This document shows, in pieces, positions 15,524-23,270 of a stretch of DNA of 64,000 bases (positions are counted from its first letter, which is position 1; each line of letters begins with the position of its first letter). Made by a program: the position numbers and the translations under genes. The notes under the pieces were generated by a model, which made no database searches, was not told the DNA's origin, and was given only the letters and a program-made list of their open reading frames with translations. This DNA is from Fodinibius salipaludis (GTDB lineage: Bacteria > Bacteroidota > Rhodothermia > Balneolales > Balneolaceae): the NCBI RefSeq assembly GCF_002287075.1, contig NZ_NSKE01000002.1, positions 248,001 through 312,000 of the forward strand, given 5' to 3'.

Positions 15524-16846
15524 TTATAATGTGGGATCAAGTATAAACAAACCATTTGAAATATCACTAACAATAATAATCCCACTTTCAAAAAAGGGAT
15601 AATTACTCCAGGCTCCATCAAAAACCTGATTATCATCATCGGGAAATGTATCAAAATAAGCGACTTCTTCCAGCTCTCCATCTCCAATATTATCGAGACT
15701 TAATATACGGAGTCCCGCCGTATAATTAGCCTGATAGGTATTGTTGCCCTTTATATACTGATTGTGATCAATGGACGTTGTATTTGCTTCATGCACACCA
15801 ATCAACTCAGGATTGTCAAGATCTTGCAGATCCCAAATATAGGTCTGTGTACTGAGACCTCTTCGCTCATCAAATTCATCACCGAGTAAAAAATAGCGAT
15901 GGTCTTCGGTTAACCATCCTTGATGAGCATAGCCATTATTTTCATAGGTAGATTTTGCTATCGTCTGGGTGTTTTCTTTATCGGTTACATTAGCAACCAC
16001 CAAATGACTTTCGGCGGAGTTAATGCAAATCTCATCTCCATGATAATTCGTATCCGGACCATCGTATACCACACACTGTGTGTCGTGTACATATCCCGTA
16101 AAATCGAAACCAACGGTACTGTCACTGTGGAAACCTGCAAATTGAGGATCGAACGGACTTTTAAGATCGATGATATGCAACCCTCCACCATAGGTATCTG
16201 AACCAACGACATATCCATATCCTGTTTTTTTGTTAATGGCAATGTTGTGGGCATTTTCAAAACCATCGTAATGATAATCTTCCCTGAACATCACCGGCGC
16301 ATTTTCTACTTCCCGAAGCCGAGTCAAATCAAAAACCTGCATGCCATGGAATTGACCATCACTTACCACATACAAGTGATTTTGGTATACCTTGAAATCG
16401 CGCCATGATGATTTATCCTCATGCATTACTTCTGCGCGCTTTCTTGTTTTTCCCGATGAACCCGAGGCAGATTCGGATTCCTCTAACTTTCCGACAACCT
16501 GAGGATCAGACGCAGTTGAAAGGTCTACAAATGTTACACCACCTACGAGCCCGACCAAGGCATACTCGGTTCCTGTTTCCGGGTCGGTCCATCCCCAAAT
16601 ATCATTTAAAGCCTGACCATCACTCAATGGTTCGGCCAATAAATTCTCGGGCGTTACCATTGCTACCAAATCGATGTTATTACATTCATACATCCCATTT
16701 GATAGCCCATCAACACATTCGAATTCTTCAGGAATCTCAATAGATGAATTAAATCCCTCGGCCCCATCATCATTTGTAGAATTGCTACTGCAACTAATGC
16801 CTAATATTAAAACAAAAATCAATAAAATTAGGACATGCGATTTCAT
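15524..16846 (-). CDS. LVIVD-repeat, choice-of-anchor-B type lipoprotein
   Basis: Lipoprotein of 440 residues: leader MKSHVLILLIFVLILGISC with lipobox GISC followed by SSN. The body has beta-propeller-like LVIVD repeats, for example GVTFVDLSTASDPQVVGKLE, MQVFDLTRLREVEN, LHIIDLKSPFDPQFAGFH, TYIWDLQDLDNPELIGVHE and GLFILDPTL, and the choice-of-anchor-B layout (WGWTDPETGTEYALVG near residue 85, HNIAINKKTGYGYVVGSD, CINSAESHLVVANVTD). Such proteins are surface-attached and of unknown function, common in Balneolota and Bacteroidota. It leads a two-gene unit with the unknown exported protein. Confidence 0.88.
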   Translation of the reverse strand: MKSHVLILLIFVLILGISCSSNSTNDDGAEGFNSSIEIPEEFECVDGLSNGMYECNNIDLVAMVTPENLLAEPLSDGQALNDIWGWTDPETGTEYALVGLVGGVTFVDLSTASDPQVVGKLEESESASGSSGKTRKRAEVMHEDKSSWRDFKVYQNHLYVVSDGQFHGMQVFDLTRLREVENAPVMFREDYHYDGFENAHNIAINKKTGYGYVVGSDTYGGGLHIIDLKSPFDPQFAGFHSDSTVGFDFTGYVHDTQCVVYDGPDTNYHGDEICINSAESHLVVANVTDKENTQTIAKSTYENNGYAHQGWLTEDHRYFLLGDEFDERRGLSTQTYIWDLQDLDNPELIGVHEANTTSIDHNQYIKGNNTYQANYTAGLRILSLDNIGDGELEEVAYFDTFPDDDNQVFDGAWSNYPFFESGIIIVSDISNGLFILDPTL

Positions 16847-16995
16847 AATAATCAGGGCTTTTACAATTCTAACTACACAAGACTGTCAAAGTTTCATTTT
16901 ACGTCTTGCTTAAAGATATGCCCTTTTTAGAAATCTTAGAACAGTACTTATTCATTAATTACTATTCTTCGACCCGCTATTTTTAATTTGGGATA

Positions 16996-17613
16996 TCACT
17001 CCACTCTTCGAAATACCCAAGTTAATTTCCCAACACAGCAATGGGTTTTATCTAAGCTAATTTCGATGGGATCATTTTGCCCATTTTGGGATTTGGCAAA
17101 TAGTTTATTCTGTTCCTTCTGCAGACGCCGTAACATAGTTTCGTGAGATGAAGCAATAAGGAATATTTCATCAGGAGTAGGATCTTCATTGAGGTCAATT
17201 ACAGCAATGTCATTCTCTTTTACCGTTGGAGCCATCTCATTCCCGTCACTAACAACCCCTATTAAACTGTTAGAACCCGGCAATCCACCAACCCCATTTG
17301 AAATATCGGTATAGATGTTCCCCGCTTTAGGACTGTTATTAAAATCTGGCCTCATATCTTTTATATCCAAAGATGTATAAACAGGAATAGCCTTTTGAAT
17401 ATTAGCCCCATCTACCGTTCTTTTGTCACCTTTACCCTCCAGCAACCAATTTTTATTTAAGTCACTGCATCTCTCAATTACTCTCTTCAGATCTAACCTT
17501 CCCCTGTTCTTTTGCATGCTTAGGGTACTGGGCTTAATGTCTAAAAAGTCTGCAACCTCTGCATCGGTCTCTAAATGATACGCCTCTTTTATACGTTCTA
17601 ATATTGCATTCAC
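16996..17613 (-). CDS. CI-type repressor with catalytically inactive S24-like domain
   Basis: Transcription regulator of 205 residues. Residues 1-65 are a phage CI-type HTH domain (DAEVADFLDIKPSTLSMQKN, then CSDLNKNWLLEGKG). Residues 95-205 follow the S24/LexA-like dimerisation fold (SDGNEMAPTVKENDIAVIDLN, EIFLIASSHETMLRRLQ, CCVGKLTWVFRRVE). In self-cleaving members the first motif reads GDSM and the later one VKRL; here the serine is Glu and the lysine position is Leu-Arg, so autocleavage is not expected and regulation would be by ligand or partner. It is divergent from a 62-residue HTH gene, sharing a 90-base intergenic region with a perfect palindrome. No phage structural genes lie nearby. 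Confidence 0.82.
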   Translation of the reverse strand: MNAILERIKEAYHLETDAEVADFLDIKPSTLSMQKNRGRLDLKRVIERCSDLNKNWLLEGKGDKRTVDGANIQKAIPVYTSLDIKDMRPDFNNSPKAGNIYTDISNGVGGLPGSNSLIGVVSDGNEMAPTVKENDIAVIDLNEDPTPDEIFLIASSHETMLRRLQKEQNKLFAKSQNGQNDPIEISLDKTHCCVGKLTWVFRRVE

Positions 17614-17640
17614 TTTGTATTAATGCCTATATTTTATAAG

Positions 17641-17655
17641 TTCACATTATGTGAA
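17641..17655. promoter_or_regulatory. perfect palindromic operator between divergent regulators
   Basis: TTCACAT-T-ATGTGAA is a perfect 15-base dyad in the 90-base gap between the CI-type repressor gene and the divergent small HTH gene, 27 bases from the repressor start codon. Position and symmetry suit a repressor binding site controlling both promoters. Confidence 0.65.
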
Positions 17656-17703
17656 TAAACAAATATCCAATTTATAAATAAACAACTTTTAAATTGAAAA
17701 CAA

Positions 17704-17892
17704 ATGCAAAACAGAAAACGCAATGAAGCTGAAAAAGAGGTTATGAAAATGATGATTGATGCTGATATCACTCAAAAAATGATTGCCAAGCATCTTGATA
17801 TTACCCCTCAAGCTGTAAACAATCGACTTAAAAGAGGCAGCGTCGACCCACTTATCAAGGCCATTGAGGAATTAAAAGAAAATCGTTCGTAA
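17704..17892 (+). CDS. small helix-turn-helix protein
   Basis: A 62-residue product consisting almost only of a helix-turn-helix: EVMKMMIDADITQKMIAKHLDITPQAVNNRLKRG, in which TQKMIAKHLDI and TPQAVNNRLKR are the two DNA-contacting helices. It is transcribed divergently from the CI-type repressor, an arrangement like CI/Cro pairs, and probably binds DNA as a dimer. Downstream lies only an untranslated stretch and the end of the broken channel gene. Its size and simple composition make a firm family call impossible. Confidence 0.65.
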   Translation: MQNRKRNEAEKEVMKMMIDADITQKMIAKHLDITPQAVNNRLKRGSVDPLIKAIEELKENRS

Positions 17893-18039
17893 GCCAAAAA
17901 AGGACTACTCGCGAACTCTATTCAGTGTTTCTCATAAATAAAAGTTAGGGTTGAGAAACTTAGACCAGTTCGAAAAGCATACTTCGAATTTTATCTCAAA
18001 ATCCATGCTCTTGAACAAATGATAAAGGAGCTTACCAAA

Positions 18040-19651
18040 TTATCGTTCTTCGAAATAAAGATTCATAAACCGGCTTTCTTGGTCTAAATTCCCAATTAAT
18101 ACTAACTCACTATTGGGGTAAGTTTTTTATCTGGAGCAGGATTTATTTTCTGTTGTCCATTCTGTTTGATGGATAACACGCTGCATCCGGTATTTTTTCT
18201 AATATTGGATTCTACCAGGGTTTTGCCAACTAATAATTGCGGGTCTACAAGTTAAAGACATTTAGAGCTTCCGTGATCATAACTACGTCGTTACGTTCAA
18301 GGATATTAAAAATTACATCGGCTCCCATAGTGGCGTAAGACATTACAAAATCAGCTCCGGCTCTGTGCAATATTGACACATTACGCTGTAGCGTTGCCCG
18401 ACTGATAATTTGGATATCGGGCCGCAGCCGACGAGCATAAATCGTTAGATAAATATTCATATCATCATGAGTTGACATGATGATGTACGGCGCCTCTTTA
18501 ATTCCTGCTTTTTGGAGGATCTCCAGATCTTCGCCTCCTCCTAAAATATATTTCTCATTATCACGAATTCGTTCGGGATCTTTTTCTATAATCCGGTAGT
18601 CCATGCCGCGTTCTTCAAATGCTTCAGCCGTTCCACGTCCCTCCCGCCCCGCACCTACAATAATTACGGGGGGCCATAGATTGTCATATTTTCATCATAA
18701 TTGCGAAACTGTTCAACTGACCCTGCTAAAAGAAATACACTTTCTTTGTTGATTAAGGTATCCGGTGTTGGCTTATTAAATTTCTACGCTCCCATACGCC
18801 CACAATATTAATGTTCAACTCTTCGCGCAGGTTACTTTCCGCTATCGTTTTGCCAACAAGGGGAGTCCCATCAGCTGTCGCTTCTGCAGTAACAAGCTCC
18901 TCAAAACGTCCTACTACGTGCACCCGCGAATCCTGACTTATTGTTCTTCGTGAGAGAGTCTTCCCCATCATTTCTCCCAGCTGAATAACATGATCTGCAC
19001 CTGCCATCTTCAACAGGTCCACAAAATCGGCTGAGTTCGCCGTGGTAACTATCGTAACTTTATCATCAAACTCACGAACTGTATTACTGATATTGGAATT
19101 AACCATATCAGTACCCATAGAAACCACCATCGATGCATTTTCTACCCGCAGTCGCTTATACGTTTCGGGATCATCCAAGCCGCCAAACACAACTTGGTAC
19201 CCTTCATCATATAACTCTAAAGCTTTGGGTAAATCAGTTACCAACAGGACATATTCATAGCCATATTGATCCAATTTTTCGATTAGTGATTCTGAAATAA
19301 GAGCAAGATGCGTGATAATCACATGGTTCCGGGTATCCTGAGGCAACTTTCGGGGTGCTCTTGCTTTGGATTGAGCCTCGAGCCAAGGTGCATAGAAAAA
19401 TTCTATCAAGGTAAATGGCAGTGATATCATACCTGACATCAATACAATAACCGAAAACACTCTGCCCAAATCACTGGTAAAGGTAATATCGCCGAATCCA
19501 AGCGTGGACATTACCGTGAGCATCCAATAAAATCCTGTTACCCAGCTGTGCTGCTGTCCCTCATACAAATGATAAAATGAAAAATAACGTTGTACGCAAT
19601 AATTAGAGTCGAAAGTGCTGCCAAAAATCGAAGGAGCCGCTTTATGTTTAC
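18040..19651 (-). pseudogene. two-RCK potassium channel gene with five frameshifts
   Basis: Five adjacent frames together encode one protein of about 540 residues: TM1 (RLLRFLAALSTLIIAYNVIF), a P-loop with the K+ filter STLGFGD, TM2, a first RCK/TrkA-N domain (HVIITHLALISESLIEKL), TrkA-C (GTPLVGKTIAESNLREELN), a second TrkA-N (VIIVGAGREGRGTAEAF) and a second TrkA-C (QLLVGKTLVESNIRKNTG), ending SRFMNLYFEER. The frame slips near 19566-19575, 18778-18783, in the G6 run at 18668-18673, near 18249-18256 and near 18115-18127. Each slip is repaired by adding one base, usually in a short homopolymer. The normal start codon is also not visible (GTA AAC ATA AAG at 19651). Function in the intact gene would be gated K+ flux. 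Either a decaying gene or local sequence error. Confidence 0.82.
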
Positions 19652-19847
19652 TTTAGTATTGCGATTGGAAAGGAAGTAACTGATTTGCTAAGTAAAAAAT
19701 TTTATGCTCTATCTAATAACCTGAACTAAATAAAATCAAAGACGTACTTGATCAATCTAATACTTTATTTTGATTCTTATGGAAATCTCTTTATCAAGCT
19801 CAGGATCTTAGCTCAATACGCTAATGTAGCACCAGCACAAGTAGATC

Positions 19848-20672
19848 TTATTCTAACACAAAGCGGAAGGTAATAGTACCCCATTGCGACTGCTGTGGTA
19901 TCCCTGATGGCAATCGAGAAAAACGCCAACTGCGAAGCGTTCGCATTACTTCTCGTTCCAATTCCGGGTTCATTTTTTTGAGCGGCACAATACGTCCGAT
20001 AGAACCATCCGGCTTCACCTCAAATCGAATAGTAATGGTTGCTTCGGCATCGGTTGTATTATCCGGGAGAGGCTGTACCATAGGATTTCGTTCGATATCA
20101 CCCTCCCAATTAAGCTCGTACGGTGCTGACTTTTCCTGCTCATTACCGGTACCCTGATCGGCATTAAGTTCTCCGGTATTCCCTTGCTTATCACCGCTGC
20201 TTTCTGCGCCCTCTTGCTGCACTTCGTCTTCTTCTGTCTTCGGCGGGATGGTTACTTCTTTGGGTTCATCGGTTTCAGTATCTTCCTGCGGATCTACTTT
20301 ATCGGTTTCCGGTGTTTCAATTGGCTCTTCCTCAATTTCTTCAGTTTGGTCGGGAGCATCTACCGGTTTCGTCGTTTCTTCGGTTGATTCCTGCTGTTCC
20401 TCAACCGGTTCGGGTTCTTCGGGCTCCGGGTTTTCAGGTTCAGTCTCTGACGGGTTGGGACGGGTGGCCACCTGCTCGGCCTGCTGCTCGGCATATTCCG
20501 CAGGCGTTCCCGTTTGAAACTCCCCGAACTCTACTTCAATAAATGAGGGGCGTACATTCGACTCAATAGAAAAGGTATAAAGTAAAAAAACAATAACCAG
20601 AGCCACGTGTATCCCACCCGTTACCGCAAGGGCAAAACGATCTTCTTCGTTATTGAATACAGGTTGCTCCAT
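19848..20672 (-). CDS. TonB/TolA-like energy transducer
   Basis: Periplasm-spanning protein of 274 residues that passes proton-motive-force energy to outer-membrane partners. One inner-membrane helix lies at about residues 17-36 (VTGGIHVALVIVFLLYTF). Residues 60-190 are a Pro/Glu/Thr-rich spacer, unusually acidic for TonB. The last 85 residues form a TonB-C domain: ATITIRFEVKPDGSIGRIVPL, NPELEREVMRTLRSWRFSRLP, WGTITFRFVLE. It is transcribed after exbB- and exbD-like genes, with a 15-base gap, so it forms one energy-transducing module with them. Whether it serves TonB-dependent receptors or a Tol-Pal-like role cannot be decided; no Pal or TolB is in the window. Confidence 0.88.
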   Translation of the reverse strand: MEQPVFNNEEDRFALAVTGGIHVALVIVFLLYTFSIESNVRPSFIEVEFGEFQTGTPAEYAEQQAEQVATRPNPSETEPENPEPEEPEPVEEQQESTEETTKPVDAPDQTEEIEEEPIETPETDKVDPQEDTETDEPKEVTIPPKTEEDEVQQEGAESSGDKQGNTGELNADQGTGNEQEKSAPYELNWEGDIERNPMVQPLPDNTTDAEATITIRFEVKPDGSIGRIVPLKKMNPELEREVMRTLRSWRFSRLPSGIPQQSQWGTITFRFVLE

Positions 20673-20687
20673 ATACTCGTTTCTATC

Positions 20688-21098
20688 TTACCGTGATGCC
20701 TGTTCTGTTGCCATTACTATTTTTAAATTCAGTGCCTTTGCTACATTCATGACCCGCACAGCATTGTCAATAATAGCATCTTTATCTGCTCTTAAAACAA
20801 GTGTAGCTTCCGAACTATTCCCTCTGGCTTCCCGGAGTGCCGATGCCAGCATGCCACTACTGGTAGGCTCACCATCAACATAAAATTGTCCCTCTTTGGT
20901 TACAGCAACGGTTATAAATTGGGCCTCAGTCTGTGCACCGGTTTCTGCTTTGGGGATATCGACCTTAATCCCAAAGTTGGTAACAAACGACGAGGTCAAC
21001 AGGAAGAAAATCAGGAGCAACAATACAATATCTGTCAGTGACGACTGTGAAAACAGCGTCAGTGGCTCCATACGGTCATCATCTTTTCTAAAGTCCAT
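20688..21098 (-). CDS. ExbD/TolR-family biopolymer transport protein
   Basis: 136-residue protein with a single N-terminal transmembrane helix (TDIVLLLLIFFLLTSSFV) directly after MEPLTLFSQSSL, containing the family's membrane aspartate (SLTDIVLLLLIFF), then a periplasmic domain (GIKVDIPKAETGAQ, ITVAVTKEGQFYVDGEP, ATLVLRADKDAIIDNAVRVM). It works as part of the proton-driven ExbB-ExbD motor. Its ATG overlaps the stop codon of the exbB-like gene (TAATG), which indicates coupled translation and a fixed ratio. TolR is an equally valid family name. Confidence 0.92.
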   Translation of the reverse strand: MDFRKDDDRMEPLTLFSQSSLTDIVLLLLIFFLLTSSFVTNFGIKVDIPKAETGAQTEAQFITVAVTKEGQFYVDGEPTSSGMLASALREARGNSSEATLVLRADKDAIIDNAVRVMNVAKALNLKIVMATEQASR

Positions 21099-21832
21099 TA
21101 TCCTACCTTCTCACGCTCTTTTTCTTTCTTATTTGATGGTGCCTGCAATAAGTCGATAAAATCTGCTGATGCATTTTCAAGCTCGTGAACCATACGGTTG
21201 ATTTTACCCAACAAGAAGTTATAAAACCCATAAGCAATAATACCTACAATCAATCCCGTTGCCGTTGTAATCAATGCCTCCCAGATACCTCCAGCCAACA
21301 CACTTGGATTTACATTACCCTGCAGCGACTGTATGTCCATAAAGGCCTCAATCATACCGGTAACCGTTCCCGTAAATCCTACCAACGGAGCAACACCAGC
21401 TATCGTAGCCAACCAGTTCATTCGTTTTTCAAGGTGATAAATCTCCTTTTTCCCGGCATTACCGATAGCATCTTCAATATCTCTAATGGGGCGTCCCAGC
21501 CTGCGGATACCTGCCTTAAGAATACGTGCCAAAGGTTTATCTATGCCATCGCAATAGGTTAAAGCACGCTGTCGGTCGCCATCTTTTAACATGCTTTCAA
21601 CCGTGCGTAAAAAACCATCGATTTCTATTCGCGCATTATTTAACGAGCGCCAGCGCTCGGCAATAACATATACCGCTACAATCGACAGGATAAACAACGG
21701 AATCATAAGTACACCGCCTTCTGCCAGCAGTTCAAACATTGACATTTGTTCCTGTTCTGCAGCCATACTCAACGTATCTGCGGCTGTCGTATCAGTCTGT
21801 GCTTGTATTAACAAAAAGAATAACGCTTGCAT
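21098..21832 (-). CDS. ExbB/TolQ/MotA-family proton channel
   Basis: Inner-membrane protein of 244 residues with three helices: about 33-55 (GGVLMIPLFILSIVAVYVIAE), 140-165 (LATIAGVAPLVGFTGTVTGM) and 180-205 (EALITTATGLIVGIIAYGFY). The motif APLVGFTGTVTGMIEAF is the hallmark of the MotA/TolQ/ExbB channel. It forms a pentamer around ExbD and conducts protons to power the TonB-like protein encoded two genes on. First gene of the exbB-exbD-tonB set; the HU-SPOR gene ends 23 bases before it. Confidence 0.92.
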   Translation of the reverse strand: MQALFFLLIQAQTDTTAADTLSMAAEQEQMSMFELLAEGGVLMIPLFILSIVAVYVIAERWRSLNNARIEIDGFLRTVESMLKDGDRQRALTYCDGIDKPLARILKAGIRRLGRPIRDIEDAIGNAGKKEIYHLEKRMNWLATIAGVAPLVGFTGTVTGMIEAFMDIQSLQGNVNPSVLAGGIWEALITTATGLIVGIIAYGFYNFLLGKINRMVHELENASADFIDLLQAPSNKKEKEREKVG

Positions 21833-21855
21833 AATTTTATATTGTTACGAGTATG

Positions 21856-23064
21856 TTATTGAATTCTTTTTATGAAATTATTATCTCGATATTGCTCTGG
21901 AATATCACCTGTTGCCTGCTGGGCATCACCAACCGTCTCAAACTGGCCAATACCAACACGGTAGTAGGTGGTTCCCTCTACCTGGGCCTGGCTTATTAAT
22001 GCCCTATAGCCAGCCCCCTGTAATTGCTGACGATTTTGCTCTGCTTGTTGTTGATCTCGCAGAGAATGTACAACAATGGTATAACCATTAGCAATAGCTT
22101 GATTGGGTTCTCCCATCAGCCCATATCGATCTTGCTGCTGGGGAGCCGTTTCCGTACCAGTACCTTCTTCCCCTGTTGATACTGCTGACGGCTGCTCAGG
22201 TTCCACAGCCTCTTCATCTTCATCAGATTGTTCCTCTGACTCCGTATTATCAGAATTTTTAACAGGATCTACCGTCTCTGTAGGTTGAGGAGATGTCGTT
22301 GCAATTTCAGAACTGCCCGTTCCGGAAAAACCAAAATCATACATCAGCCATCCACCAATTCCTACAACCAATACCACTACTACAGCAACAATAACGGTTC
22401 CAATAGTATCCCTTGGCTTTTCATTTTGTTCCCCTACAACTTCTTCTTCAGAATCGTTTTCATCAGCCTCATCCTTTTGGGCTTCGACTTCTTCCTTCTC
22501 AGTCTCCAAAGACTCTGACACAGAAGAGGATTCCCCTGCTTTTCCAAAGACGGTATTAAAAACTTCTTCTGCTTCTTGCTGATCCTGTTCTATTATACCT
22601 TCACTATCTGTAATTTCCTGATCATCGGTAGTTTTATCATCCAGCTCCGGTTCAGACTCGACCGTTTCAGATTCTTGATCTTCGTCCTTCTCACTTTCGG
22701 TGGCACCAGAATCAAAAGCCCAATCATGCTCTGTATCCACACCACTGGATCCAGCCTCCGTCATATCTACGTCGGGGACTTCCTCATCACTTTCAGGCTC
22801 TTTAAAAGCCCCAATAAGCTCTATAGGTTTCATCCCCGCATACTTGTTGTTGATCTCCGTCTCAAGAGTGTCTCCGGGCTCAAACTGCAACCTTCCCTCC
22901 TCCATGCTAAAGGTCCCGAACCCTTCCACTTCAAAGGTTTTACCATCTTCAGCCGCCTTTTGGATTCTGTTTATCAACTCTGAGAGCTGCGCCTCAACCT
23001 GTTCGCGCTCCAATCCCGTTTTTTCCTCAAGAAGTGATATCAGCTGTTCCTTATCGATAGTCAT
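21856..23064 (-). CDS. HU-domain / transmembrane / SPOR-domain fusion protein
   Basis: Protein of 402 residues with an unusual layout. Residues 1-90 resemble the HU DNA-binding fold (LISLLEEKTGLEREQVEAQL, GKTFEVEGFGTFSM, then the arm GDTLETEINNKYAGMKP). Residues 95-210 are a long acidic linker. One transmembrane helix follows at about 215-240 (TIGTVIVAVVVVLVVGIGGW). After another acidic, Pro/Gln-rich stretch residues 325-402 form a SPOR domain (YTIVVHSLRDQQQAEQNRQQL, YYRVGIGQFETVGDAQQA), which binds denuded septal peptidoglycan in known proteins. The topology puts HU in the cytoplasm and SPOR in the periplasm. HU-SPOR fusions of the CCDC81-like type are known from Bacteroidota. It sits nine bases after another HU-like gene and before exbB. 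Confidence 0.85.
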   Translation of the reverse strand: MTIDKEQLISLLEEKTGLEREQVEAQLSELINRIQKAAEDGKTFEVEGFGTFSMEEGRLQFEPGDTLETEINNKYAGMKPIELIGAFKEPESDEEVPDVDMTEAGSSGVDTEHDWAFDSGATESEKDEDQESETVESEPELDDKTTDDQEITDSEGIIEQDQQEAEEVFNTVFGKAGESSSVSESLETEKEEVEAQKDEADENDSEEEVVGEQNEKPRDTIGTVIVAVVVVLVVGIGGWLMYDFGFSGTGSSEIATTSPQPTETVDPVKNSDNTESEEQSDEDEEAVEPEQPSAVSTGEEGTGTETAPQQQDRYGLMGEPNQAIANGYTIVVHSLRDQQQAEQNRQQLQGAGYRALISQAQVEGTTYYRVGIGQFETVGDAQQATGDIPEQYRDNNFIKRIQ

Positions 23065-23072
23065 ATCCCCAG

Positions 23073-23270
23073 TTAATTTTCCGGAATAAAAGTGATGGTA
23101 TCCTTAGGCGGCATCATCACAACCCGGCCGCTGTCATACTGTTTTTGAAACTGTTTCTGATGTTCAAATTCGAATCGGCCAACGCCTTCGAGATGTACAT
23201 CATTTTTCCGAGCTATTTCTTCACGTATAACTTCAGAAAAAGCTTTGATAAACTCTTTATCCATCACCAT
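23073..23270 (-). CDS. small HU-like protein
   Basis: A 65-residue product (possible internal start at 23264, MDKEFIKAF) with the core of an HU fold: EFIKAFSEVIREEIARKNDVHLEGVGRFEF and a C-terminal RVVMMPPKDTITFIPE. The usual HU is about 90 residues; here the long DNA-binding arm is shortened to roughly 15 residues. It overlaps the preceding outer-membrane barrel gene by one base and is nine bases before the HU-SPOR gene, so all are cotranscribed. It may pair with the HU domain of its neighbour as a heterodimer, which is speculation. Confidence 0.7.
   Translation of the reverse strand: MVMDKEFIKAFSEVIREEIARKNDVHLEGVGRFEFEHQKQFQKQYDSGRVVMMPPKDTITFIPEN

Noticed and set aside
16996-17892. Prophage remnant
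   Set aside because: Only the CI-type regulator and mini-HTH are phage-like; no integrase, structural or lysis genes and no attachment repeats were seen.
17927-17959. GTTTCTCA/TGAGAAAC inverted repeat after the mini-HTH gene as terminator
   Set aside because: Eight base pairs with a 17-base loop and no T-tract; too weak to list.
20184-20542. Plus-strand open frames opposite the TonB-like gene
   Set aside because: Low-complexity shadows of the Pro/Glu-rich spacer in the real gene.
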